From positions 1-45,786 of the forward strand of contig DATFDL010000744.1 of assembly GCA_035252155.1 (NCBI GenBank): a DNA stretch of 45,786 bases. Direction: 5' to 3'. Source of the stretch: JAICLL01 sp035252155 (GTDB lineage: Bacteria; Planctomycetota; Planctomycetia; Pirellulales; JAICIG01). Of this stretch, positions 1-8,528 are shown piece after piece. The notes beneath the pieces are model-generated. The model had not been told where the DNA came from, did no database searches, and saw only the letters and a list, made by a program, of their open reading frames with translations. Each line of letters begins with the position of its first letter. Position 1 is the stretch's first letter. A program made the position numbers and the translations under genes.

Positions 1-44
1 GTTGGCCTAACGCAGGAGTTTGAGCTATTGCCCCGGGCGGCATT

Positions 45-2249
45 ATGTCCCCTCGTCGAAATCTTTTGATCCTCCCTCGGCTGCACGCCTCGACGTGGTT
101 TGCGCTTTTGCCCGTGATCGCTGCCATCGCACTGGCGAATCTTCCGGGCGAATACGTCACTTTTCGGCCGGGCCTTCTCGACAACTATTACGAGTTTTGC
201 GAACACGGTTGGCCGCGCACCTGGCTTGTGCGGCAAGGCCTGCACGGAACAACGACGAGCCTCTGGGATCTCACCGCCGATGTGTGCAGGTTCGATGCTT
301 TTGCACTGGCCGTTAACTTGAGTCTTGCGCTGATGATCGCCGTCGCGCTGGCTGCCGCGCTCGAATACCGGCGCCGGCGAAGGCAGCGAATATGGCAATT
401 CACACTGGTTGACGTTTTTCTCGCGACGCTCGCTGTGGGTTGCTTCATGACGTGGTATGCCGGACAGCGACGCAATCTGACGCGGGCCGCCGAAGTCGCT
501 CAGGCTGGCGACATCGCTTGGTATACCGAGCCGACTTTCCCGACTTGGGTGCGTGAAGCGATTGGCGACGAAGGGTTGGCGAAGCTCGGAGTTATGCGAC
601 CGGTCGAACTTGAGCTCGAGCTGCCGGACGTTGTTCCCGCCCGCGATGACCAAATGGCCGCAATTTGCGCCATCGTCGACCGTTATCCGGAACGGTGCCT
701 GTTGATTGTCCCGGAGTATTCCTCCATGATCACACGAAGGGAATCATTTCTGGGCGCAGATTACCTACGAAGATTGCCGCGCTTGCGACACATCATGCTC
801 GGACGCGCCGATGATGAGGTGTTTGCATGCCTAGAGTCCCTCCGTGACCTGCGTACCTTGACCATTGAGGATGAGGGGGTGATCCTCAGTCCTGCGGTCG
901 CCGCTCGGCTGGCCGACTTGCGGCAATTGCGGCACGTGCGGGTGCCACGCCGCTGGTTAGGCGACGCGGGCGTCACCGCGCTTGGCTCGCTCGACCGGCT
1001 CGAAATGCTGTCGCTGGACGGTGCGAACGACGACGACCTTGCGCACTTGGGGCGACTGCGGAACTTACGGTGCCTCGAATTGCGCGATGCGACAGTGAAT
1101 GACTTGGGATTGGCGGCACTCGCTGATCTGCGGCGATTAGAGCAACTGACGGTGCACAGCACACGCGTCACCGGCAGCGGCTTCGGTGCTCTGGCTTGCC
1201 TCCCACGGCTGAACACGCTTGACCTGGCAGGCTCGGGCATCACGGACGACGGGCTCGTCGCGATCGGCGGTTTGCGATCGCTTCTCTTTCTGAACTTGCA
1301 GTTTACGCCACTCACCGGAACAGGCTTGCGGCAGCTCGTTGCTTTGCGGCACCTGCGATCACTTCGACTTGCGACTACTGAGATCGGCGATCGCGGATTG
1401 AGCACGCTCCCCAAGCTTCCGCGGCTTGAGTTCCTGGACGCATCCGACACGCGCGTAACCCAGGCGAGCCTAGGCGCATTGGCTTCACTCGTTGAATTGC
1501 GCGAACTTAACTTGTCGAAAACGAAAGTGGCCTCACTGGAATGGCTGGATCTCGACCGATTGTCGCGTCTTGAGCGGCTCGACATCGATCAAGCCTGGGT
1601 GCCTGATAGCGAACGAGACCGAGTGGAATTCGCGCGTCCCGAATTGCGCATAGCCAGGCACTCCAGCAAGGCGTCGCCTGGTCTGGGCGGAGCCGGTACG
1701 CGGGTTTCGCATGAGATCAACTTAACGGGGCCATCGGTCGGCGATGCGCAACTGCATGAATTAATAGCCGACGACGACATCCGATGCATCCGCTTACAGT
1801 CATCACGCATTACAGACGCCGGTTTGGCGCGGCTGGCCGAATTCCGCAATCTTGAGGGAATAGACCTCGCGGAGACGTCCATTGGCGACGCCGGCCTTTC
1901 GCACCTTGGTGCGCTTCTGCGGCTGAAATATCTCGACATCGCATACACGAGAGTAACCGAGGAAGGGCTCAATCGCCTCGCGCAGTTTCCCGCGCTAGTG
2001 AAAGTTGGCCTTGACCCATCGCAAATCGATGCTTTGGCCGTCTCGGTGCTCAAACGCAACACCAAGCTCAAGCATCTACGGATCGCGCACATGCGCCCGC
2101 CTTGCGGCGGACACTATTTTGGCGCCGCGGACTTTGAGGAATTCATCCAGCTCTTACGGCGCGATCTGCCGGCGTTAAAAATTCACACCTCCACGAGGTC
2201 GCCTCATGGTTTCGGTCGATTTACAACGCTGATCGGGTGTGGCTTCTAG
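45..2249 (+). CDS. Membrane-anchored leucine-rich-repeat protein
   Basis: This 734-residue protein has three hydrophobic segments at its N terminus (about residues 17-35, 87-107 and 119-139). From about residue 235 to 680 it is a series of leucine-rich repeats of the ribonuclease-inhibitor/GALA type, about 24 residues per unit with the pattern LxxLxxLxxLxLxxTxIxDxGL. A short interruption near residues 540-570 splits the repeats into two blocks. LRR proteins of this kind are very common in planctomycetes and are presumed to bind protein partners; no enzymatic motif is visible. The three helices suggest an inner-membrane anchor, but which side the repeats face cannot be told. The ATG at 45 is the first start in frame and leads straight into a basic stretch before the first helix. 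The protein is intact. The specific partner is unknown. Confidence 0.85.
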   Translation: MSPRRNLLILPRLHASTWFALLPVIAAIALANLPGEYVTFRPGLLDNYYEFCEHGWPRTWLVRQGLHGTTTSLWDLTADVCRFDAFALAVNLSLALMIAVALAAALEYRRRRRQRIWQFTLVDVFLATLAVGCFMTWYAGQRRNLTRAAEVAQAGDIAWYTEPTFPTWVREAIGDEGLAKLGVMRPVELELELPDVVPARDDQMAAICAIVDRYPERCLLIVPEYSSMITRRESFLGADYLRRLPRLRHIMLGRADDEVFACLESLRDLRTLTIEDEGVILSPAVAARLADLRQLRHVRVPRRWLGDAGVTALGSLDRLEMLSLDGANDDDLAHLGRLRNLRCLELRDATVNDLGLAALADLRRLEQLTVHSTRVTGSGFGALACLPRLNTLDLAGSGITDDGLVAIGGLRSLLFLNLQFTPLTGTGLRQLVALRHLRSLRLATTEIGDRGLSTLPKLPRLEFLDASDTRVTQASLGALASLVELRELNLSKTKVASLEWLDLDRLSRLERLDIDQAWVPDSERDRVEFARPELRIARHSSKASPGLGGAGTRVSHEINLTGPSVGDAQLHELIADDDIRCIRLQSSRITDAGLARLAEFRNLEGIDLAETSIGDAGLSHLGALLRLKYLDIAYTRVTEEGLNRLAQFPALVKVGLDPSQIDALAVSVLKRNTKLKHLRIAHMRPPCGGHYFGAADFEEFIQLLRRDLPALKIHTSTRSPHGFGRFTTLIGCGF

Positions 2250-2364
2250 CAACTCTTCACGACGGCGCTTATAGAGGATTAGCGATCGGGTCTGGACGAC
2301 CTAGGACGATCGCCCTACGGTAATGGGAAGTAGGCCCAAGACGTTGCTCGCGGAACCGCGGTCC

Positions 2365-3300
2365 ATGACGCTCCTCTACTACGATCCCATCTTTCTGAAA
2401 CACGGCACGCCGGGCCACCCCGAGCGGCCACTGCGGCTCACCACGGCTATTGAACATCTGGAACGGGCGGGGTTGGTGGGGCAATGCACGCGGCCGAGTT
2501 GGCAGCCGGTGTCGCCCGTGCGACTGGCCCGCGTGCATGAACTGAAATATGCCGACGAAGTGCGGCACTTTGTCGAGGCGGGCGGTGGGCAGATCGAGAG
2601 CGACACGGTCGTCAGCGCGGCGTCTTACGACGTGGCCTTGTGTGCGGCCGGCGCCGTCTGCGACGCCGTCGAGCGCGTTGTGCGGGGCGAAGACCGCACG
2701 GCGCTGTGCCTGGTGCGGCCGCCGGGGCATCATGCGCTGCAAGCTGGCGCGATGGGCTTCTGCTTGTTCAATAACATCGCGATCGCGGCACGCACCGCGA
2801 CCGCCGAGTTGGGCCTCGACCGGGTATTGGTGGTCGACTGGGACGTGCACCACGGCAACGGCACGCAAGATGCCTTTTGGCGCGATGAGCAGGTGGGCTT
2901 TTTGTCGATCCATCGCTGGCCGTTTTATCCCGGCACGGGCCGGGCCAGCGAAACCGGTGGCGGGGCGGGCTTAGGCTCTACGCTGAACTTGCCCGTCGAG
3001 TTTGGCACGTCGCGCAAAATCTACCTCGACCGTTTTCGCGGCGGCCTGGAAGATCTGGCGGCGCGCGTCAAGCCGCAGCTTGTGCTGGTGAGCGCGGGCT
3101 TCGACAGCCACCGCACCGATCCGATCGGGTCGCTGGGTCTGGAGACTGAAGATTTCGCACCGCTCACGCAGGCGGTGCTCGATGTGGCCGAAGCTTACGC
3201 CGGCGGCAAGCTCGTCAGCGTGCTCGAAGGCGGATACAATCCGCAGGCGCTGGCCGAGTCGGTAGAAATCCATCTAAGTACGTTAGTCAACCACGAATAA
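2365..3300 (+). CDS. Histone deacetylase family protein (class II-like amidohydrolase)
   Basis: This is a Zn-dependent amidohydrolase of the arginase/deacetylase fold (bacterial HDAC, acetoin-utilisation or acetylpolyamine amidohydrolase group). The tandem active-site histidines lie in RPPGHHA (H122-H123). The metal ligands lie in DWDVHHG (D160, H162) and in SAGFDSH (D247), using the ATG at 2365. The N terminus MTLLYYDP and the HPERP motif are typical of the family start. An upstream in-frame ATG at 2323 would add 14 unlike residues, so 2365 is preferred (311 aa). The natural substrate, an acetylated lysine or polyamine, cannot be told from sequence. The last residues and the TAA stop lie inside the left arm of a long inverted repeat (3288-3387), so the C-terminal tail NHE is repeat-encoded. 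Confidence 0.93.
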   Translation: MTLLYYDPIFLKHGTPGHPERPLRLTTAIEHLERAGLVGQCTRPSWQPVSPVRLARVHELKYADEVRHFVEAGGGQIESDTVVSAASYDVALCAAGAVCDAVERVVRGEDRTALCLVRPPGHHALQAGAMGFCLFNNIAIAARTATAELGLDRVLVVDWDVHHGNGTQDAFWRDEQVGFLSIHRWPFYPGTGRASETGGGAGLGSTLNLPVEFGTSRKIYLDRFRGGLEDLAARVKPQLVLVSAGFDSHRTDPIGSLGLETEDFAPLTQAVLDVAEAYAGGKLVSVLEGGYNPQALAESVEIHLSTLVNHE

Positions 3301-3387
3301 CACGAATCACACGAATGAAAGCATTGATTTGACGTCTTTCGCTGGTAACGATTCTTCATTCGTCTCATTCGTGTCATTCGTGGTTTC
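3288..3387. repeat. Long imperfect inverted repeat (CACGAAT type)
   Basis: The left arm (3289-3319) and right arm (3355-3386) are reverse complements over about 31 bp with three mismatches, around a spacer of about 35 nt. The arms are built from short units such as CACGAAT and ATTCGTG. The left arm contains the stop codon of the deacetylase gene. The right arm ends about 23 bp before the acyl-CoA dehydrogenase start. It could fold as a very stable RNA hairpin between the two genes. Confidence 0.8.
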
Positions 3388-3409
3388 CCTTCTCGCATTA
3401 CCAAAACGC

Positions 3410-4591
3410 ATGGATCCCCTTGACCGCGACCGACTGCTGGCCGATGTCGATGCTTTTTGCCAAGAGCTGCGGCCGATCGAAGAGCTTTGCTACGTCGAAC
3501 ACCGGCAAAATGAAGAGACGATTGCGCTGGCCAAGAAACACAACCTGCTGGCGATGCCGGTGCCCGTCGAGCTAGGTGGACGCGGCGCCGACGCCGTCAG
3601 CTATGCTCGCGCCCTGGCCCGCATCGGCCGTGAGGGCACGGGCGTGCGGACGTTTTTTTCCGGGCATACCTCCATTGGCGAGTACCCTATTTTGCGGTTC
3701 GGCAACGCCGCCCAAAAGAAAAAGTATTTGCCTCGCGCCGCCCGTGGCGAGTGCATCATGGCCTTTGGCCTGACCGAGCCGGAGGCGGGCTCGAATCCGC
3801 TGGAACTGACGAGCACCTATCGCCGCCAGGGCAGTACGTTTCTACTCAACGGCGTCAAGTATCTGATCTCCAACGGTTCGATCGCCCACGCGGTGATTGT
3901 CTTCGCCTATCCTGAGGGCGCGAGCGGGTCGAAAAAGCGAATGAGCGCGTTCATCGTTGATACGGCCGGCGACACGTTCGAGCGCGAAGACCTGCCCGCC
4001 AAGCTGGGCATGTTCACGGCCAACACGGGCATGTTTCAGATGACCGATCACCCGGTGCCGGCCGAAAATCTATTGGGCACAGAAGGCAATGGTTTTCACG
4101 TGGCGATGGGTACGCTGGTTTCGGGCCGACTGAGCGTGGCGGCGGGCTGCGTGGGCGTGATCGAAGATTGCCTGGCCGAAGTGCTCACGTACAGCCAAAC
4201 GCGGCACCAGCACGGCAAGCCGATCGGCCGGCACCAACTAGTGCAGGAGCACATTGCTGCGATCGAGATGCACCGTGCGGCGAGCGAAGCGATGGTCGAG
4301 CGAGCCGCCGAGGCCAAGCAAGCCAGCGACGCGCAGCCCGACGACGCCCGGCTGGCCGCCGAGGCCGACCTGCGCGTCGCCCAGGCCAAGCTGTTCGCGG
4401 CGGGCGCGGCCTGGGACGCGGCCGATCGGGCGGTGCAGGTCTTCGGCGGTCGCGGTTTTTCAGAGCTTTATCGCGTCGGCCGCCACCTGCAAGACGTGCG
4501 AGTCTGCCGGATCTACGAAGGCACCGATGAAATCCTCAAGCTCAAGATTGCCGCGGCGCTGCTGGGCAAAGAGTTTGCGGCGTTTAAATAG
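3410..4591 (+). CDS. Acyl-CoA dehydrogenase
   Basis: This is a flavin-dependent acyl-CoA dehydrogenase that makes trans-2-enoyl-CoA and passes electrons to electron-transferring flavoprotein. Visible signatures are the FAD/substrate motif LTEPEAGSN, the QVFGGRGF segment and the C-terminal IYEGTDEI. The Glu of the last motif (E370) corresponds to the catalytic base of medium-chain enzymes. The length of 393 residues is standard. An upstream in-frame ATG at 3329 would add 27 residues that are only a translation of the adjacent inverted repeat, so the ATG at 3410 (MDPLDRDRL) is taken. Chain-length preference cannot be assigned. No other beta-oxidation gene is adjacent. Confidence 0.93.
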   Translation: MDPLDRDRLLADVDAFCQELRPIEELCYVEHRQNEETIALAKKHNLLAMPVPVELGGRGADAVSYARALARIGREGTGVRTFFSGHTSIGEYPILRFGNAAQKKKYLPRAARGECIMAFGLTEPEAGSNPLELTSTYRRQGSTFLLNGVKYLISNGSIAHAVIVFAYPEGASGSKKRMSAFIVDTAGDTFEREDLPAKLGMFTANTGMFQMTDHPVPAENLLGTEGNGFHVAMGTLVSGRLSVAAGCVGVIEDCLAEVLTYSQTRHQHGKPIGRHQLVQEHIAAIEMHRAASEAMVERAAEAKQASDAQPDDARLAAEADLRVAQAKLFAAGAAWDAADRAVQVFGGRGFSELYRVGRHLQDVRVCRIYEGTDEILKLKIAAALLGKEFAAFK

Positions 4592-4603
4592 TCGTACTAC
4601 ACT
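4575..4603 (+). promoter_or_regulatory. Candidate promoter of the Uma2 gene, near-leaderless
   Basis: TTGCGG (4575-4580) and TACACT (4598-4603) are separated by 17 nt. The -10-like box ends 7 nt before the ATG at 4611. The -35 lies inside the end of the acyl-CoA dehydrogenase gene and matches the consensus only weakly. Confidence 0.35.
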
Positions 4604-4610
4604 GAATTCT

Positions 4611-5228
4611 ATGTCGACGACAGCGGACTACGGCGTAGGTTCAAGCGGCTCACCGCCCTGGAAAGACGTGCTCGTCGAGCTGCTTCCCAGCCAAGGCAAT
4701 TGGAGCGATGAGCAGTATCTGACGCTTACCGACGGCGCCCGGCGCTTAGTCGAATTCACGGACGGGGTTCTGGAAATCCTGCCATTGCCGACGGACAAGC
4801 ACCAATCGATCGTCAAGTTTTTGCTCTATGCGTTTGATCGCTTCGTGGCTCCGCTCGGTGGAAAAGTGCTGTTTTCGCCATTGCGCTTGCAGATTAGGCC
4901 CGGCAAGTACCGCGAACCCGATCTCATCGTGTTGCGATCAGCTAGCGATCCGCGCCGACAAGACCGCTATTGGACCGGCGCCGACCTGGTGGTTGAAGTC
5001 ATCAGTTCCGATGGCGTCGAACGCGATACGGTCGAGAAGCGCGCCGACTACGCCGAGGCCCGCGTGCCGGAATACTGGATCGTAAATCCAGAGAACGAGA
5101 CGATTACAGTCTTGACACTCACGGGCGGCGCTTACGCCGAAGCAGGCGTATTTCGACGAGGCGATTCAGCGGCGTCAACGCTGTTAGCTGGTTTTACCAT
5201 CATGGCTTCAGCGGTTTTCGATGCATAG
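4611..5228 (+). CDS. Uma2 family (DUF820) putative restriction-like endonuclease
   Basis: This 205-residue protein belongs to the Uma2/DUF820 family, a PD-(D/E)xK nuclease-fold family greatly expanded in cyanobacteria and planctomycetes; its cellular role is not established. The core is visible: EPD at 102-104, ADLVVEV ending in E129-V130, then RDTVEKRADY and EYWIVNP. Asp104 and Glu129 are the expected metal ligands. The ATG at 4611 fits the family length and is preceded by a -10-like TACACT. A longer open frame from 4254 merely overlaps the acyl-CoA dehydrogenase in another frame. The gene converges on the nucleotidyltransferase, with only 6 bp between the stops. Confidence 0.85.
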   Translation: MSTTADYGVGSSGSPPWKDVLVELLPSQGNWSDEQYLTLTDGARRLVEFTDGVLEILPLPTDKHQSIVKFLLYAFDRFVAPLGGKVLFSPLRLQIRPGKYREPDLIVLRSASDPRRQDRYWTGADLVVEVISSDGVERDTVEKRADYAEARVPEYWIVNPENETITVLTLTGGAYAEAGVFRRGDSAASTLLAGFTIMASAVFDA

Positions 5229-5234
5229 CTTTCA

Positions 5235-5801
5235 TCACAGCGTCTCGGCTTCGTCCTGCAGACGCTGAAAAAGTGATTCGACCGCGATGCGTGCCGCCCA
5301 GGTTCGAAGGTAACCAAGATCGAGTACTTTATATTGCACCTCGTAAACCCGCAATGCATCGCGGAACTGCTTTTCACTGCCGCCGGACAGTTGAGCCCAG
5401 CGTAATTTCGCGAGAATGGTGTCCTCGGCGGAGGACATGTTGATGCTGATGCCCTCGAACGCCTGCCGTTGCCGCCGCTGAAATCGCGATTGGTCGAACG
5501 GTTCGTTCGTGAGAATCCAAAAATCAACCTTGTCCCCTTGATTGACGTCGAGCAAGTTGAACATGCTCTGGTGCCGAAGAGCATCGTCAATGCTTTCCGC
5601 GGAAAGATAGAAATTGGGCGCGGGAAAAGCGCGAATCAATGCATCGACGCCCGATGGCTTCAACGCGACCACTAAGTCGACGTCGTGTGTCGAACGCGGC
5701 TCGCCTTGCAAGCTCGACGCGATCGAGCCAGTGACCATGTACTCGATTCCTGCCTCGTCGAGCACGCGAACCACAGTTTTCAGTAGTTCCGATTGTGACA
5801 T
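5235..5801 (-). CDS. Nucleotidyltransferase of the AbiEii/MNT-like superfamily
   Basis: This 188-residue protein has the minimal nucleotidyltransferase core: GS at 25-26, D-V-D at 40-42, and a third acidic residue at D93 in KVDFW. The spacing fits the polymerase-beta-like fold used by MNT, AbiEii and similar enzymes, which transfer a nucleotide to a protein, RNA or small molecule. The rest is helical, with a conserved-looking segment SAEDTILAKLRWA near 130-145. The gene is the second of a two-gene unit: the upstream small gene ends 22 nt inside it. Such arrangements suggest toxin-antitoxin or defence functions, but the substrate is unknown. The first Met is used because the active-site spacing is then normal for the family. 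Confidence 0.8.
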   Translation of the reverse strand: MSQSELLKTVVRVLDEAGIEYMVTGSIASSLQGEPRSTHDVDLVVALKPSGVDALIRAFPAPNFYLSAESIDDALRHQSMFNLLDVNQGDKVDFWILTNEPFDQSRFQRRQRQAFEGISINMSSAEDTILAKLRWAQLSGGSEKQFRDALRVYEVQYKVLDLGYLRTWAARIAVESLFQRLQDEAETL

Positions 5802-6013
5802 TTGGCCAGCCGATCCAGATACAGGAGCTGAAACTCCACATCGTTTAGATGAGGAAACCGCTGTCGAAGCCCTTGCCTGAAAAGGCGATTTGCTGCGTCG
5901 GAAAGCTCAAACGCCTTGGACAAACGTTGCTCCGGCGTCATTCCGCGAAGGATTTCCAGATAACGGCGGTGATTCGGCTTCGGCTTTGGGCTTGACGGTA
6001 TTTCGATCGACAT
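5780..6013 (-). CDS. Small protein paired with the nucleotidyltransferase
   Basis: This 77-residue protein comes from the ATG at 6013 (MSIEIPSS). A longer frame from 6052 adds 13 residues without support. It is charged, with the segment MTPEQRLSKAFELSD in the middle and HNRNY at the C terminus. From memory, similar proteins with MTPEQRL and a CHNRNY ending stand directly upstream of nucleotidyltransferase genes in other planctomycetes and other phyla. Here the two genes overlap by 22 nt, which argues for translational coupling. A role as partner, antitoxin or adaptor of the transferase is inferred from context only. I recognise no named domain. Confidence 0.65.
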   Translation of the reverse strand: MSIEIPSSPKPKPNHRRYLEILRGMTPEQRLSKAFELSDAANRLFRQGLRQRFPHLNDVEFQLLYLDRLAKCHNRNY

Positions 6014-6192
6014 GCGAACTAGACGCTCCACGATTTGTGCGGGTCGCCCCAATTATTTTAGTCTTTTGGCAGCCCACATCAATGTGGTGCGGCACACCGC
6101 GCGGCCTGTCGGCGTAGGACCGGCTCCGACGGTACGCTATGCTTGAATGGCTGTTTAACGATGTACGTGTTACAACGGGATGATAAAGCGAA

Positions 6193-7794
6193 ATGGCAGG
6201 AGGCATGGAACAGGGCTTCGATCTGCGGAGGTACGGCATCGGCGTGGCCGACGTCTGGCGCAACGCCGCGCCGGCGCGGCTCTACGAAGCGGCCGTCGAA
6301 CACGACCGATCGTTCATCAGTTCCGCAGGCGCGCTGCTCACCCGTTCGGGCTCCAAAACCGGCCGCTGCCCGAAGGACAAGCGCATCGTCGACCACCCGG
6401 CCAGCGCGGGCGACATCTGGTGGGGCGACGTCAATATCAAGTGCTCCGAAGAAACGTTTTTGACCAACCGCGAACGGGCCGTCGACTTTTTGAATTTTCG
6501 CGAGCGGCTCTACGTGTTCGACGGCTACGCCGGCTGGCATCCCAAGCACCGACTCAAGGTGCGCGTGATCTGCGCCCGCCCGTATCACGCCCTGTTTATG
6601 CACAACATGCTCATCCGGCCCAGCGAGCGGGAGCTGCGCGAGTTCGGCGAGCCGGACTACGTGATCTTCAACGCCGGCGAATTTCCGGCCAATTTGCACA
6701 CCCGGCAGATGACCTCGAAAACCAGCATCGACTTGAGTTTCGAGCGGGGCGAGTTCCTGGTGCTGGGCACCGAGTACGCCGGTGAAATGAAAAAAGGCGT
6801 CTTCACCATCCTTAACTACCTGATGCCCAAGCGGGGCGTGCTCTCGATGCACTGCTCGGCCAACGAAGGCCCGCGAGGCGACGTGTCGCTCTTCTTCGGC
6901 CTTTCGGGCACCGGCAAAACTACGCTCTCAGCCGATCCGCAACGGCAGCTCATCGGCGACGACGAGCACTGCTGGAGCGACGACGGCGTCTTCAACATCG
7001 AGGGCGGCTGCTACGCCAAGTGCATCAACTTGTCGGCCGAAAAAGAGCCGCAGATCTACCGGGCGATCGGCTTCGGCTCGGTGTTGGAAAACGTGGTCTT
7101 CGACGCGGTCACGCGCGAGGTCGATTACGCCGACGCTGCGATCACCGAAAACACGCGAGCTAGCTACCCAATCGAGTTCATTCCCAATGCCAAGATTCCC
7201 TGCATCGGCGGTCACCCGCGAAACATCATTCTCTTGACCTGCGACGCCTTCGGCGTGCTGCCCCCGGTGAGCAAGCTGTCGTCGGCCCAGGCCATGTATC
7301 ATTTTATCAACGGTTACACGGCCAAGGTGGCGGGCACCGAGCAAGGCGTGCAAGAGCCGCAGGCCACCTTTTCGGCCTGCTTCGGGGCGGCGTTTCTGGT
7401 CTGGCATCCTACCAAGTATGCCGAGATGCTGGCGCAGCGCATTCACGACCACGGCGCGCACGCCTGGCTGGTGAACACCGGCTGGATCGGCGGGGCCTAT
7501 GGCGCCGGCTCGCGCATTCCGCTGGCCTACACACGGGCGATTATCGACGCCATTCACTCGGGCGAGCTGAGCCAGGCCGAAACCGCTGAAGAACCGTGGT
7601 TTGGGCTGCGCGTGCCGCGGGCCTGCACGGGCGTGCCGCCGCGGTTGCTCACGCCCGAACGCGCCTGGACCGACCACGACGCCTATCGCCGCTCGGTCGA
7701 AAAGCTGGCCGGCCTATTTCATCGGCACTTTGCCCTGTACGGTGCATCGGCCAGCATCGAAACACAGCAGGCCGGGCCAAGGGTGGGGAAATAG
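6193..7794 (+). CDS. pckA: Phosphoenolpyruvate carboxykinase (ATP)
   Basis: This enzyme converts oxaloacetate and ATP to phosphoenolpyruvate, CO2 and ADP, the entry step of gluconeogenesis. The 533-residue protein has the ATP-type P-loop GLSGTGKTT (236-244), the kinase-2 acidic pair in IGDDEHCW (D256-D257) that binds metal, and the early SGSKTGRCPKDKR segment with substrate-binding Arg and Lys. The C-terminal GWIGGAYG and RIPLAYTRA motifs are also typical. These are features of the ATP-dependent rather than the GTP-dependent family. The start is either the ATG at 6193 or the one at 6205. An AGGAGG sits only 1 nt before 6205, too close to act as a ribosome site for it, so 6193 is kept. The gene stands alone between two accessory modules. 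Confidence 0.95.
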   Translation: MAGGMEQGFDLRRYGIGVADVWRNAAPARLYEAAVEHDRSFISSAGALLTRSGSKTGRCPKDKRIVDHPASAGDIWWGDVNIKCSEETFLTNRERAVDFLNFRERLYVFDGYAGWHPKHRLKVRVICARPYHALFMHNMLIRPSERELREFGEPDYVIFNAGEFPANLHTRQMTSKTSIDLSFERGEFLVLGTEYAGEMKKGVFTILNYLMPKRGVLSMHCSANEGPRGDVSLFFGLSGTGKTTLSADPQRQLIGDDEHCWSDDGVFNIEGGCYAKCINLSAEKEPQIYRAIGFGSVLENVVFDAVTREVDYADAAITENTRASYPIEFIPNAKIPCIGGHPRNIILLTCDAFGVLPPVSKLSSAQAMYHFINGYTAKVAGTEQGVQEPQATFSACFGAAFLVWHPTKYAEMLAQRIHDHGAHAWLVNTGWIGGAYGAGSRIPLAYTRAIIDAIHSGELSQAETAEEPWFGLRVPRACTGVPPRLLTPERAWTDHDAYRRSVEKLAGLFHRHFALYGASASIETQQAGPRVGK

Positions 7795-7801
7795 CTGATG
7801 T

Positions 7802-8191
7802 TTACTTGGGTCGAGTTGCAAAGCGAACTCGCAACCGCGCTTTAGAATTCAGATCGAGGACGCGAACCGTCGTTCGCCCGATTGCCGTTCGTCCGACAAC
7901 GCGTAACCCCTCCCAAGTAAAGTGCCTATTCCATCGGTCGCGGCGAGGGTTGAAAAGCCGAGTGATCTTCTTTGACAATGGATCAATGCCTGTGAGATTG
8001 CTACCCTTGTGAAGATTGCACGCTGGACACGCAAGCGCAAGATTCGCCAAATCATCGGTGCCGCCATGTTTGCATGGGATCACGTGCTCGACTTGAAGCG
8101 GGGCGAGCGGAGAATCCACTTGCGCGCGATGGCAGTATTCACAGCAGTCGCCCGCTCGCTCGCGCACCGCGATGCGCGTGGCAGCGTCCAT
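7802..8191 (-). CDS. HNH endonuclease
   Basis: This 129-residue protein has a complete HNH nuclease domain in its N-terminal half. CEYC (C17, C20) and CPAC (C55, C58) form the zinc knuckles. The active-site residues are H36 in VEHVIP, N50 in DLAN and H61 in NLHKG. The second half (RLFNPRRDRWNRHF and onward) is typical of the short stand-alone HNH proteins common in planctomycetes and cyanobacteria. No homing-intron or restriction partner is present. It is the second gene of a tight pair: the small gene upstream stops 3 nt before this ATG. The substrate, DNA or RNA, is unknown. Confidence 0.85.
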   Translation of the reverse strand: MDAATRIAVRERAGDCCEYCHRAQVDSPLAPLQVEHVIPCKHGGTDDLANLALACPACNLHKGSNLTGIDPLSKKITRLFNPRRDRWNRHFTWEGLRVVGRTAIGRTTVRVLDLNSKARLRVRFATRPK

Positions 8192-8194
8192 GGG

Positions 8195-8464
8195 TCAGGC
8201 GCCACCGGAGTTTAAGAAAAACCTGGCCTCTCCCTGTAAAACGGCCAACAGGTCGTTAGCTTCAATATACGCTTCATACTCCGCGCGTTCCGCGTCGGAC
8301 AACTCGCCTTCATTGGCCTTATTGGCCAGTTCGGAAAGGCGGTCATCCAGCGACGGATCCGTTTGCAATTCTGTCAGTTGGCGAATCTGCTCGTGAGTTA
8401 AAATCGCAAATAGCGGTGCGGTGCCGCGGTGAAATGCCTGATGCGACTCGATGGCAATGCTCAT
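8195..8464 (-). CDS. Small acidic protein paired with the HNH nuclease
   Basis: This 89-residue acidic protein is predicted to be mostly helical, with a central segment LANKANEGELSDAERAEYEAYIEA. As I recall, short proteins with a very similar ELSxxExxEYExYxE core recur next to HNH nuclease genes in planctomycetes and cyanobacteria. The stop codon is 3 nt upstream of the nuclease start, so the two are almost certainly cotranscribed. A role as regulator, inhibitor or partner of the nuclease is inferred from this linkage. There is no signal peptide and no recognised domain. Confidence 0.65.
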   Translation of the reverse strand: MSIAIESHQAFHRGTAPLFAILTHEQIRQLTELQTDPSLDDRLSELANKANEGELSDAERAEYEAYIEANDLLAVLQGEARFFLNSGGA

Positions 8465-8493
8465 AAACGCTACACTAACTCCAGCCAGCCACC

Positions 8494-8522
8494 TTGGTCA
8501 ACTACCGTGTTGGGACTAGAAT
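8494..8522 (+). promoter_or_regulatory. chdC promoter, apparently leaderless
   Basis: TTGGTC (8494-8499) and TAGAAT (8517-8522) are separated by exactly 17 nt and resemble sigma-70 boxes. The -10 ends 6 nt before the ATG at 8529, so transcription would start at or next to the start codon. No Shine-Dalgarno sequence is present. Confidence 0.6.
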
Positions 8523-8528
8523 GCTCGC